The position numbers and the translations under genes are program-made. Below the pieces are notes generated by a model, which was not told the origin of the DNA, made no database searches, and was given only the letters and a program-made list of their open reading frames with translations. From positions 51,370-115,369 of the forward strand of contig QANT01009321.1 in assembly GCA_003254885.1 (NCBI GenBank): a DNA stretch of 64,000 nt, written 5' to 3'. Source of the DNA: Purshia tridentata. Taxonomy: Eukaryota; Streptophyta; Magnoliopsida; Rosales; Rosaceae. Shown in pieces: positions 10,601 through 24,100 of the stretch; position 1 is the stretch's first letter; every line of letters starts with the position of its first letter.

Positions 10601-13600
10601 TTAGGGGAGGCACGCTAATCGAGACATAAGACCGTGCGTCCTCATGTTCTTCTTGCCAACCGGGCAGGTTTTGATGTAATTTAGACGAAAGTAGACTGAG
10701 TGTGCACTGAAATGAGGTTTTAGTTACTTTTTAACGCAAAATGTGCTTCTTGCCACCCGCGCACGTTTCGGCGCAACTTTAACAAAGTCATGCACAGTGT
10801 GTACCGAAATGATGTTCCATGCCTTCTTAACACCTGAACTGGTTCGTTGGTGCTAGAACGCTAATCCAGATAGGAGAAAGTGGTTCCTCATGTCCTTTTT
10901 TCCAACCGGGGACGTTTTGGTGCAATTCAAACGAGATTGGGTTGAGGAGGCACCGAAATGTGGTTTTCGTGCGTTCTTATCGAAAGCATGCGCTTCTTTA
11001 GGACTAGAATGCTAATCCAAGCATGAGAAAGTGCTTCCCCATGTCTTTCTTGCCAACCGATAACGTTTTGGTACAAATTCAACCAAATTGTCCAGGGGGC
11101 ACACCGAAACGACGTCTTCGTTCATTCCTATCACCCAAAGTGATTGTTTAGGACTAGCACGCTAATCGAGACATTAGAGAGTGCTTCCTCACCTCTTTCG
11201 TGCCAATCGGGCACGTTTTGGTGCAATTTGGACCAAGTTAGACTGAGTACGCACCGAAATGACGTATTGGTGCACTCTTAGCACCTAAAGTTGTTCTTTG
11301 GGGCTTGAACGCTTATCGTGACATGAGAGAGTGCTTCCCCATGTCATTCTTTTCAACAGAGAACATTTGGGAGCAAGTTTCATCGAATTGGACTCAGTGT
11401 GCACCAAAATGACAATTTCGTGCATTCTTAAGACCTCAAGTGGTTCCTTAGGGTTAGCTCGCTAATATCTAGACATGAGAAAGTTCTTCCATATGTCTTT
11501 CTTGCCCACGAAGGAGGTTTTGGTGCGATTTGGACGAATTTGGACTTAGTACGCACCGAAATGTTGTTTTCGCGCATTCTTAACACCTAAAGTGGTTCTT
11601 TAGGGTAGGCACGTTAATCGACACATGAGCACGTGCGTCCTCATGTTCTTCTTGCCAACTGGGCAGGTTTTGATGCAATTTAGACGAAAGTAGACTGAGT
11701 GTGCACTGAAATGTGGTTTTAGTAACTTTTTAACGCAAAATGTGCTTCTTGAGGGCTAGAACGTTAATCCAAGTATGAGAACGTGCTTCTTGCCAACCGC
11801 GCACGTTTTGGCGCAACGTTAACAAAGTAGTGCACAGTGTGCACCGAAATGACGTTCCATGCATTCTTAACCCCTAAACTGGTTCGTTGGGGCTAGAACG
11901 CTAATCCAAACAAGAGAAAGTGGGTCCTCATGTCCTTGTTGCCAACCGGGGACGTTTTGGTGCAATTGAAACGAGATTGGGTTGAGGAGGAACCGAAATG
12001 GGGTTTTCGTGCCTTCTTATCAAAAGTATGCGCTTCTTGAGGGATAGAACGCTAATGCAAGAGTTAGAAAGTGCTTCCCCACATCTTTCTTGCCAATCGG
12101 GGACGTTTTGGTGGAAATTGCACGAAATTGGATTGACTACGCACTGAAATGATGTTTTCGTGCCTTCTAAACACGAAATGTGCTCCTTTAAGGCTAGAAT
12201 GCTAATCCAAGCATGAGAAAGTGCTTCCCAACCTTTTGGTGCAACTTCAACCAAATTGTATAGGGTGCGCACCGAAACGACATCTTCATTCGTTCCTAAC
12301 ACCCAAAGTGGTTCTTTAGGACTAGCACGCTAATCGAGACATTAGAGAGTGCTTCCTCACCTCTTTCTTCCCAATAGGGCACGTTTTGGTACAATTTGAC
12401 CAAGTTAGACTGAGTACGCACCGAAATGACGTATTGGTGCACCCTTAGCACCTAAAGTTCTTCTTTTGGGCGTGAAAGCTTATCTTGACATGAGAGAGTG
12501 CTTCCCCATGTCATTGTTTTCAACAGAGAACATTTGGGTGCAAGTTTAATCGAATTGGACTCAGTGTGCACCGAAATGACAATTTCGTGAATTCTTAAGA
12601 CCTCAAGTGGTTCCTTAGGGTTAGCACGCTAATATCTAGACCTGAGAAAGTTCTTCCATATGTCTTTCTTGCCCACGAAGGAGGTTTTGGTGCAATTTGG
12701 ACGAATTTGGACTTAGTACACTCCGAATTGTTGTTTTCGCGCATTCTTAACACCTAAAGTGGTTCTTTCGGGCATGCACGCTAATCGAGACATGAGAATG
12801 TGCGTCCTCATGTTCTTCTTCCCAATCGGGCACGTTTTGGTGCAATTGAAACGAGATTGGGTTGAGGAGGCACCGAAATGGGGTTCTCGTGCATTCTTAT
12901 CAAAAGAATGCGCTTCTCTAGGGCTAGAACGCTAATGCAAGAGTGAGAAAGTGCTTCCCCACATCTTTCTTTCCAACCGGGCACGTTTTGGTGGAAATTG
13001 CACGAAATTGGATTGAGTACGCACCGAAATGAGGTTTTCGTGCCCTATAAACACGAAATGTGCTCCTTTAGGGCTAGAATGCAAATCCAAGCATGAGAAA
13101 GTGCTTCCCCATGTCTTTCTTGCCAACCGAGAACGTTTTGGTTCAACTTCAACCAAATTGTACAGGGGGCGCACCGAAACGACGTCTTCGTTCATTCCTA
13201 AAACCCAAAGTGGCTCTTTAGGACTAGCACGCTAATCGAGACATTAGAGAGTGCTTCCTCACCTCTATCTTGCCAATCGGGCACGTTTTGGTGCAATTTG
13301 ACCAAGTTAGACTGAGTACGCACCGAAATGACGTATTGGTGCACTCTTAGCACCTAAAGTTCTTCTTTGGGGCTTGAAAGCTTATCGTGACATGAGAGAG
13401 TGATTCCCCATGTCATTCTTTTCAACGGAGAACATTTGGGTGCAAGTTTAATCGAATTGGACTCAGTGTGCACCGAAATGACAATTTCGTGCGTTCTTAA
13501 GACCTCAAGTGGTTCCTTAGGGTTAGCACGCTAATATCTTGACATGAGAAACTGCTTCCATATGTCTTTCTTGCCCACCAAGGAGGTTTTGGTGCGATTT

Positions 13601-16600
13601 GGACGAATTTGGACTTAGTACGCACCGAAATGTTGTTTTCGCGCATTCTTAACACCTAAAGTGGTTCTTTAGGGCAGGCACGCTAATCGACACATGAGAA
13701 CGTGTGTCTTCATTTTCTTCTTGCCAACCCGGCAGGTTTTGATGCAATTTAGACGAAAGTAGACTGAGTGTGCACTGAAATGTGGTTTTAGTTACTTTGT
13801 AAAGCAAAACGTGCTTCTTGAGGGCTAGAACGTTAATCCAACCATGAGAACGTGCTTCTTGCCAACCGCGCACGTTTTGGCATAATTTTAACAAAGTCGT
13901 GCACAGTGTGTACCGCAATGACGTTCCTTCCATTCTTAACCCGTAAACTCGTTCGATGGGACTAGAACGCTAATCCAAACAAGAGAAAGTGGTTCCTCAT
14001 GTCCTTGTTGCCAACCGGGGACGTTTTGGTGCAATTGAAACGAGATTGGGTTGAGGAGCCACCGAAATGGGGTTTTCATGCCTTCTTATCAAAAGCATGC
14101 GCTTCTTGAGGGCTAGAACGCTAATGCAAGAGTGAGAAAGTGCTTCCCCACATCTTTCTTGCCAACCGGGCACGTTTTGGTGGAAATTGCACGAAGTTGG
14201 ATTGAGTACGCACCGAAATGATGTTTTCATGCCTTCTAAACACGAAATGTGCTCCTTTAGGGCTAGAAGCTAATCTAAGCATGAGAAACTGCTACTCCAT
14301 GTCTTTCCTGCCAACTGATAACGTTTTGGTGCAACTTCAACCAAATTGTACGGGGGCGCACCGAAACGACATCTTCGTTCTTTTCTAACACCCAAAGTGG
14401 CTCTCTAGGACTAGCATGCTAATCGAGACATTAGAGAGTGCTTCCTCACCTCTTTCTTGCCAATAGGGCACGTTTTGGTGCAATTTGGACCAAGTTAGAC
14501 AGAGTACGCACCGAAATGACGTATTGGTGCACTCTTAGCACTTAAAGTTGTTCTTTGGGGCTTGAAAGCTTCTCGTGACATGAGAGACTGCTTCACCATG
14601 TCATTCTTTTCGACGGAGAACATTTGGGTGCAAGTTTAATCGAATTGGACTCAGTGTGCACCGAAATGACAATTTCGTGCATTCTGAAGACCTCAAGTGG
14701 TTCCTTAGGGTTAGCATGCTAATATCTAGGTATGAGAAAGTGCTTCCATATGTCTTTCTTGCCCACGAAGGAGGTTTTGGTGCGATTTGGACGAATATGG
14801 ACTTAGTACGCACCGAAATGTTGTTTTCGCGCATTCTTAACACCTAAAGTGGTTCTTTAGGGCAGGGACGCTAGTCGAGACATGAGAACGTGTGTCCTCA
14901 TGTTCTTCCTGCCAACCGGGCAGGTTTTGATTCAATTTAGACGAAAGTAGACTGAGTATGCACTGAAATGTGGTTTTAGTTACTTTTTAAAGCAAAATGT
15001 GCTTCTTGAGGGCTAGGACGTTAATCCAACCATGAGAACGTGCTTCTTGCCAACCGCGCACGTTTTGGCGTAACTTTAACAAAGTCGTGCACAGTGTACA
15101 CCGAAATGACGTTCCATGCATTCTTAACACCTAAACTGATTCGTTGGGGCTAGAACGCTAATCCAAACAAGAGAAAGTGGTTCCTCATGTCCTTGTTGCC
15201 AACCGGGGACGTTTTGGTGCAATTGAAACGAGATTGGGTTGAGGAAGAACCGAAATGGGGTTTTCGTGCATTCTTATCAAAAGCATGCGCTTCTTGAGGG
15301 CTAGAACGCTAATGCAAGAGTTAGAAAGTGCTTCCGCACATCTTTATTGCCAACCGGGCATGTTTTGGTGGAAATTGCACCAAATTGGATTGAGTACGCA
15401 CCGAAATGATGTTTTCGTGCCTTCTAAACACGAAATGTGCTCCTTTAGGGCTAGAGTGCTAATCCAAGCCTGAGAAAGTGCTTCCCCATGTCTTTCTTGC
15501 CAACCGATAACGTTTTCGTGCAAGTTCAACCAAACTGTATAGGGTGCGCACCGAACCGACGTCTTCGTTCGTTCCGAACACCGAAGGTGGTTCTTTAGGA
15601 CTGGCACGCTAATCGAGACATTAGAGAGTGCTTCCTCACCTCTTTCTTGCCAATATGGCACGTTTTGGTGCAATTTGTTCCAAGTTAGACATAGTATGCA
15701 CGGAAAAGACGTATTGGTGCACTCTTAGCACTTAAAGTTGTTCTTTGGGGCTTGAAAGCTTCTCGTGACATGAGAGAGTGCTTCCCTATATCATTCTTTT
15801 CAACGGAGAACATTTGGGTGCAAGTTTAATCGAATTGGACTCAGTGTGCACCGAAATGACAATTTCGTGCATTCTTATGACCTCAAGTGGTTCCTTAGGG
15901 TTAGCACGCTAATATCTTGACATGAGAAACTGCTTCCATATGTCTTTCTTGCCCACCAAGGAGGTTTTGGTGCGATTTGGACGAATTTGGACTTAGTACG
16001 CACCGAACTGTTGTTTTCGCGCATTCTTAACACCTAAAGTGGTTCTTTAGGGCAGGCACGCAAATCGAGACATGAGAACGTGTGTCCTCATGTTCTTGTT
16101 GCCAATCGGGGACGTTTTGGTGCAATTGAAACGAGATTGGGTTGAGGAGGCACCGAAATGGGGTTTTCATGCTTTCTTATCAAAAGAATGCGGTTCTTGA
16201 GGGCTCGAACGCTAAAGCAAGAGTGAGAAAGTGCTTCCCCACATCTTTCTTGCCAACCGGGCACGTTTTGGTGGAAATTGCACGAAATTGGATTGAGTAC
16301 GCACCGAAATGTTGTTTTCGTGCCTTCTAAACACGAAATGTCCTCCTTTAGGGCTAGAATGCTAATCCAAGCATGAGAAAGTGCTTCCCCATGTCTTTCT
16401 TGCCAACCGATAACGTTTTCGTGCAAGTTCAACCAAACTGTATAGGGTGCGCACCGAAACGACCTCTTCGTTCGTTCCGAACACCGAAAGTGGTTCTTTA
16501 GGACTAGCACGCTAATCGAGACATTAGAGAGTGCTTCCTCACCTCTTTCTTGCCAATAGGGCACGTTTTGGTTCAATTTGACCAACTTAGACTGAGTACG

Positions 16601-19600
16601 CACCGAAATGACGTATTGGTGCACTCTTAGCACCTAAAGTTCTTGTTTGGGGTTGAAACCTTATCGTGACATGAGACAGTGCTTCCCCATGTCATTCTTT
16701 TCAACGGAGAACATTTGGGTGCAAGTGTAATCGAATTTGACTCACTGTGCACCGAAATGACAATTTCGTGCATTCCTAAGACCTCGAGTGGTTCCTTAGG
16801 GTTAGCACGCTAATATCTAGCCATGAGAAAGTGCTTCCATATGTCTTTCTTGTCCACCACGGAGGTTTTGGTGCGATTTCGACGAATTTGGACTTAGTAC
16901 GAACCGAAATGTTTTTTTCTCGCATTCTTAACACCTACAGTGGTTCTTTAGGGAAGGCACGCTAATCGAGACATGAGAACGTCCGTCCTCATGTTCTTCT
17001 TGCCAACCGAGCAGGTTTTGGTGCAATTTAGACGAAAGTAGACTGAGTATGCAATCAAATGAGGTTTTAGTAACTTTTTAACGCAAAATGTGCTTCTTGA
17101 GGGCTAGAACGTTAATCCAAGCATGAGAACGTGCTTCTCGCCAACCGCGCACGTTTTGGCGCAACTTTAACAAAGTCGTGCACAGTGTGCACCGAAATGA
17201 CGTTCCATGCATTCTTAACCCCTAAACTGGTTCGTTGGGGCTTGAACGCTAATCCAAACAAGAAAAAGTGGTTCCTGATGTCCTTGTTGCCAACCGCGGA
17301 CGTTTCGGTGCAGTTGAAACGAGATTGGGTTATGGAGGCACCGAAATGGGGTTTTCGTGCCTTCTTATCAAAAGCATACGCTTCTTGAGGGCTAGAACGC
17401 TAATGCAAGAGTGAGAAAGTGCTTCCCTACATCTTTCTTGCCAACCGGGCACGTTTTGGTGGAAATTGCACGAAATTGGATTGAGTACGCACCGAAATGA
17501 TGTTTTCGTGCCTTCTAAACGCGAAATGTGCTCTTTTAGGGCTAGACTGCTAATCCAAGCATGAGAAAGTGCTTCCCCATGTCTTTCTTGCCAACCGATA
17601 ACGGTTTGGTGCAACTTGAACGAAATTGTACAGGGGGCGCACCGAAACGACATCTTCGTTGATTCCTAACACCCAAAGTGGCTCTTCAGGACTAGGACGC
17701 TAATCGAGAAATTAGAGAGTGCTTCCTCACCTCTATCTTGAATCGGGCACGTTTTGGTGCAATTTGGACCAAGTTAGACTGAGTACGCACCGAAATGACG
17801 TATTGGTGCACTCTTAGCACCTAAAGTTCTTCTTGGGGGCTTGAACGCTTATCGTAACTTGAGAGAGTGCTTCACCATGTCATTTATTTCAACGGAGAAC
17901 ATTTGGGTGCAAGTTTAATCGAATTGGACTCAGTGTGCACCAAAATGACAATTTCGTGCATTCTTAAGCCCTCAAGTGGTTCCTTAGGGTTAGCACGCTA
18001 ATATCTAGACATGAGAAAGTGCTTCCATATGTCTTTCTTGCCCACCAAGGAGGTTTTGGTGCGATTTGGAGGAATTTGGACTTAGTACGCACCGAAATGT
18101 TGTTTTCGCGCATTCTTAACACATAAAGTGCTTCTTTAGGGCAGGCACGCTAATCGAGACTTGAGAACATGCGTCCTCATGTTCTTCTTGCCAACCGGGT
18201 AGCTTTTGATGCAATTTAGACGAAAATAGACTGAGGGTGCACCGAAATGAGGTTTTAGTTACTTTTTAACGCAAAATGTGCTTCTTGAGGGCTAGAACAT
18301 TAATCTAAGCATGAGAACGTGCTTCTTGCCAACCGCGCACGTTTTGGCGCAACTTGAACAAAGTCGTGCACAGTGTGCACCGAAATGACGTTCCATGCAT
18401 TCTTAACTCCTAAACTGGTTCGTTGGGGCTAGAATGCTAATCCAAACAAGAGAAAGTGGTTCCTCATGTCCTTGTTGCCAACTGGGGACGTTTTGGTGCA
18501 ATTGAAATGAGATTGGGTTGAGGAGGCACCGAAATGGGGTTTTCCTGCATTCTTATCAAAAGCATGCGCTTCTTGAGGGCTAGAACGCTAATGCAAGATT
18601 GAGAAAGTGCTTTCCCACATCTTTCTTGCCAACCGGGCACGTTTTGGTGGAAATTGCACGAAATTGAATTGAGTACATACCGAAATGATGTTTTCGTGCC
18701 TTCTAAACACGAAATGTGCTCCTTTAGGGCTAGAATGCTAATCCAAGCATGAGAAAGTGCTTCCCCATGTCTTTCTTGCTAACCGATAACGTTTTGGTGC
18801 AACTTCAACCAAATTGTATGGGGTGCGCACCGAAACGACGTCTTCGTTCGTTCCTAACACCAAAAGTTGTTCTGTAGGACTAGCACGCTAATCGAGACAT
18901 TAGAGAGTGCTTCCTCACCGCTTTCTTGCCAATAGGGCATGTTTTGGTGCAGTGTGGACCAAGTTAGATTGAGTACGCTTCGAAATGATGTATTGGTGCA
19001 CTCTTAGCACCTAAAGTTCTTCTTTGGGGCTTGAAAGCTTATCGTGACATGAGAGAGTGCTTCCCCATGTCATTCCTTTCAACGGAGAACATTTGGGTGC
19101 ACGTTTAATCGAATAAGACTCAGTGTCCACCGAAATGACAATTTCGTGCATTCTAAAGACCTCAAGTGGTTCCTTAGGGTTAGCACGCTAATATCTAGAC
19201 ATGAGAAAGTGCTTCGATATGCCTTTCTTGCCCACGAAGGAGGTTTTGGTGCGATTTGGACGAATTTGGACTTAGTACGCACCGAAATGTTGTTTTCGCG
19301 CATTCTGAACACCTGAAGTGGTTCTTTAGGGCAGGCACGCTAATCGAGACATGAGAACGTGCGTCCTGATGTTCTTCTTGCCAACCGGGCAGGTTTTGAT
19401 GCAATTTAGACGAAAGCAGACTGAGTGTGTACTGAAATGAGGTTTGAGTAACTTTTTAACGCAAAATGTGCTTTTTGAGGGCTAGAACGTTAATCCAAGC
19501 ATGAGAACGTGCTTCTTGCCAACCGCGCACGTTTTGGCGCAACTTTAACAAAGTCGTGCACAGTGTGCACCGAAATGACGTTCCATGCATTCTTAACACC

Positions 19601-20929
19601 TAAACTGGTTCGTTGGGGCTAGAACTCTAATCCAAACAAGAGAAAGTGGTTCGTCATGTCCTTGTTGCCAATCGGGGACGTTTTGGTGCAATTGAAACGA
19701 GATTGGGTGGAGGAGGCACCGAAATGGGGTTTTCGTGCCTTCTTGTCAAAAGCATGCGCTTCTTGAGGGCTATAACACTAATGCAAGAGTGAGAAAGTGC
19801 ATCCCCACATCTTTCTTGGCAACCGGGCACGTTTTGGTGGAAATTGCACGAAATTGGATTGAGTACGCACCGAAATGATGTTTTCGTGCTTTCTAAACAC
19901 GGAATGTGCTCCTTTAGGGCCAGAATGGAAATCCAAGCGTGGGAAAGTGCTTCCCCATGTCTTTCTTGCCAATCGATAACGTTTTGGTGCAACTTCAACG
20001 AAATTGTACAGGGGGCACACCGAAACGTCATTCCTAACACCCAAAGTGGCTCTTTAGGACTAGCACGCTAATCGAGACATTAGAGAGTACTTCCTCACCT
20101 CTTTCTTGCCAATCGGGCACGTTTTGGTGCAATGTGGACCAAGTTAGACTGAGTACGCACCGAAATTACGTATTGGTGCACTCTGAGCACCTAAAGTTGT
20201 TCTTTGGGGCTTGAACGCTTAACTTAACGTGACATGAGAGAGTGCTTCCCCATGTAATTCTTTTCAACGGAGAACATTTGGGTGCAAGTTTAATCAAATT
20301 GGACTCAGTGTGCACCAAAATGACAATTTCGTGCATTCTTAAGACCTCAAGTGGTTCTTTAGGGTTAGCACGCTAATATCTAGACATGAGAAGGTGCTTC
20401 CATATGTCTTTCTTGCCCACGAAGGAGCTTTTGGTCCGATTTGGACGAATTTGGACTTAGTACGCACTGTAATGTTGTTTTCGCGCATTCTTAACCCCTA
20501 AAGTGGTTCTTTAGGGCAGGCACGCTAATCGAGACATGAGAACGTGCGTCCTGATGTTCTTCTTGCCAACCGGGCAGGTTTTGATGCAATTTAGACGAAA
20601 GTAGACTGAGTGTGTACTGAAATGAGGTTTGAGTAACTTTTTAACGCAAAATGTGCTTTTTGAGGGCTAGAACGTTAATCTAAGCATGAGAACGTGCTTC
20701 TTGCCAACCGCGCACGTTTTGGCGCAACTTTAACAAAGTCGTGCACAGTGTGTGCCGAAATGACGTCCCATGCATTCTTAACCCCTAAACTGGTTCGTTG
20801 GGGCTAGAACGCTAATCCAAACAAGAGAAAGTGGTTCCTCATGTTCTTGTTGCCAACCGGGGTCGTTTTGGTACAATTGAAACGAGATTGGGTTGAGGAG
20901 GCACCGAAATGGGGTTTTCGTGCCTTCTT
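7650..20929. repeat. Satellite block C1: 8-mer HOR of about 1.19 kb
   Basis: Eight monomer types in fixed order. Diagnostic openings: m1 gaaacgacgtcttcg, m2 gaaatgacgtattggtg, m3 gaaatgacaatttcg, m4 gaaatgttgttttcg, m5 gaaatgaggttttag (short, about 138 bp), m6 gaaatgacgttcc, m7 gaaatggggttttcg, m8 gaaatgatgttttcgtgcc. m7 starts at 8722, 9872, 10955, 11995, 12875, 14064, 15252, 16155, 17343, 18531, 19721 and 20906. Undisturbed intervals are 1,185-1,190 bp. Shorter intervals come from deletions: 1,150 and 1,083 (m5 and m2), 1,040 (m7/m8 fusion), 880 and 903 (m4/m6 fusions). LINE-1 interrupts the block inside m7. Many reading frames of 60-180 codons cross it, but they only reflect the near-50-codon monomer. 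Confidence 0.93.
20913..20929. repeat. Target-site duplication of LINE-1, poly(A)-side copy
   Basis: The 17-bp segment ggttttcgtgccttctt is repeated exactly at 27226-27242. It lies inside an m7 monomer and borders the T-run that is the LINE's poly(A) tail read from the opposite strand. Confidence 0.9.
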
Positions 20930-20981
20930 TTTTTTTGGTAAATAAATGAATCAATAAAAGGAAAGGGAACTACAAAATACA

Positions 20982-20995
20982 TGGGGCATACCCCA
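20982..20995 (-). other. Conserved 3'-UTR stem-loop of LINE-1
   Basis: The segment tggggcatacccca forms a 5-bp stem (TGGGG/CCCCA) with a CATA loop. It sits about 45 nt before the poly(A) tail. LINE-2 has the same stem at the same distance with a GATA loop. It may be the hairpin recognised by the element's reverse transcriptase; that role is inference. Confidence 0.6.
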
Positions 20996-21163
20996 GGAAA
21001 CCAATCGCTCAACCCAACAAGGGGAAGTAAAGGAATAACAAAGACAAGGCCATATAAGCTTAAAAGACACCCCAACTAGCTAAGCAGCAGCTAAAACAAG
21101 GCTAAACCGAAATTCCCATACAAACCAATTAACAACCAGGACTGTGGAACCACACTAGGACCA

Positions 21164-24100
21164 CTACTCTCCTAGACACCATTCAGTAGGAATATGACAC
21201 CCCAAAGAGGAAATCGAAGCAAGTCTACACTTGATAGAGTGCATAATCACCTTCAATAAGGTGGAAGGATTCCTAGCCTCCTTCTTGAAGATGGGATTAT
21301 TTCTTTCACCCCAAATAGAGTAAACCGCTGTAGCTAAGCATAATTTTTTGATAGTGGTCCTTATGTGCTTCCCTTTCCAAGTACCATCGGCCCACATAAC
21401 CAAATTAGACCAAGAAGAAGGGGGAACCGTGCTGCCACATTTAGTCATTAAGTCCCTCCAAATACTGTTGCTGAACGGGAAATCAAAGAAGAGGTGGTCA
21501 TGAGATTCTCCTACCCTCTTGCACCAAACACAGATGGTGTCAACACTAGGTTTATACCTTTGAATGCGGTCAGCAGTGGCAAGTCCCTCCCTTATAGCAA
21601 GCCAAAGAATTAAGCTCATCTGAGGGATATTGTTGCCAAACCATACAAGCTTGTGCCAAGGCACCTTGGGGGAGTTAATTCTCAAGTTATCCCATGTAGA
21701 TGCAGCAGAATAAAGGCCCGAAGAGGATGGGAGCCAAACAATAGAGTCATCGGCTGCACTATTAGGATAATAAGGAGGCATGAGTTGCTTAATTTCCAAT
21801 AAGTCCAGGGAGTTAGAAACTGGCCACTCCCATAAGTTATTAGCCACAATGGAGCTCACCATAGTAGTGGCATGAAGGCCCGAGTCATAAATCACACGCC
21901 TACCCCAAACAGCAACAATGGGGCCTCTAGGGTGCCAATTATCAAACCATAAGGAAGTCTTCTCCCCATTTCCAATACAGTGCAATATGAGAGGCCTAGC
22001 CAACGATCAAAGCTTGAGGATTTTCCTCCAATTCCAAGAGCATATTTGGGGAGGTTTAACCTCCCAAATATTCTTCCCTTTAAGGTGGTAAGCATGAACC
22101 CACCTAGTCCACATATTATCCATACCCACAATGAGCTGCCAAAGGTGTCTCAACATAAGCGCCTTATTCCAAGTAGGCAGCGATTTGATGCCCAATCCCC
22201 CCTCATTCTTAGGTTTGCACACCCATTCCCAACTCACTTTCGCACCATGGGGGTTGGACTTCGTACCCGACCAAAGGAAGGCACAGATCTTTTGCTCAAT
22301 TTGTTGGAGAACCGTCTTGGGAAGCATTATATGGCTGGCCCAGAATATATGCATACTAGATAGGACTGAAATTATGAGTTGAAGCCTCCCCGCATAGGAT
22401 AAGAACTTGTTCCTCCAAGAATTAATGCGAGCAGCAACATTATCGATAAGTTTCATGCAATCCCTAACTCTAAGCTTTGAGGAGATGATAGGGATGCCAA
22501 GGTACCTTATGGGGAAGTCTCCTCCAACAAAGCCGAGAGTCTCATGAAGAACATGCTTGAGGTTTGGAGAGACACCCGAGGTGAAGATGTTGCTCTTATT
22601 GGGGTTAGCTTTGAGACCCGAGAGCAAGTGGAATTCCTCCAAGGCTTCCTTTAGAGTGGTGATAGAAGACACATCACCACGGCAAAGCATGATAAGATCA
22701 TCCGCAAAACATAAATGGGATAGCTTCACCTTCTCACATTTCCAATGGTACTTAAAGTGGTGGTTTCGGGAAATCTTTTGAGCAACAGTTTGGGAAAGGA
22801 CCTCCATAGCAATAACAAAGAGATAGGGGTACATAGGATCACCTTGGCGGAGACCCCGGGTGCTTGGGAAGAAGCCGGCAAGCTCACCATTCACACAAAT
22901 GGAGAATCTAGGAGTAGTGATGCACACCTTGATCCATTGGATGACATTGTTGGGGAACTTAAGGGCAGCAAGGGTATGAATAATGAAACTCCAATCCACC
23001 ATATCATAAGCTTTCATAATGTCCACTTTAAGAGCACATCGGGGAGTCTTTCCATTCTTGTGGTAGTCACGAAACAACTCTTGAGCTAGAAGGATATTGT
23101 CCCCTATCCTCCTCCCCGCAACAAAGGCTGTTTGATTAGGACTAATAATGGAAGGGAGAACCCTTTTAATCCTATTAGCAATCACCTTAGAAATCAACTT
23201 GTAGAGAGTGTTACAACATGAAATAGGACGGAAATCCCCAAGCTTGGTAGCATTGGGCACCTTGGGAATAAGGGTAACCGAAGTAGCATTGCACTCTCTA
23301 AGAAGCTGCCCCGTGGTGAAGAACTCCTTAATAGCCAAAGTCACATCCTCTCCAATGATGTGCCAAGTAGATTGGAAGAAATAACCATTAAACCCATCCG
23401 AGCTGGGTGCTTTATTAGGATTCATAGAGAAACACACCTCTTTGATTTCATTCGAAGAGATCTCTTGGCCAAGGGAGGAAGCTTGCTCATCCGAAATAGA
23501 GTGGGGAATTAACCCATGAATGGTGGTTCCGAGAACACTTCTTACAAGATTGGGGGAGCTCCAAAGCTTTTTGTAGAAGTTGACTACCTCCTCCTTGATG
23601 TTATCACTCCCATTAACTACCTCTCCATCCTCCCGAAGAATAGAAGTAATTCTATTTAAATTTCTCCTCCCCACAATGGACTTGAAAAAGAAGGCCGAAT
23701 TCCTATCCCCCTCCTTCAGCAAATTAATTCTTGACTTTTGCTTGTAGAAAAGCTCCTCAATCTCAAGAGCTTTGGTATACTCCAAGACCAAGGACTTCTC
23801 AATGCATCTAAGCTCAAAGTCACAAGGGTTGGTCTCCAATTGCTTTTGGCAAGCATCCAACTTGTGTTTAGCAACGCAAGAGTTGTGAGTCACATTCCCC
23901 ACCTCCTCCTTGTTCAACTTCTTAAGCTCCTCCTTTACTAGCTTTAGCTTTTTGGAGACTCGAAATTGGGCAGAACCAATGATAGGGGTATTCCAACACT
24001 GAGTAACCAAGGGGAGGAAGTCTTCACGCTTGGTTAAAAAGTTGTGGAACTTGAAGGTGCTTCTCCTAGGTCTCGGAGACACCCCCAAAGATACCATACT

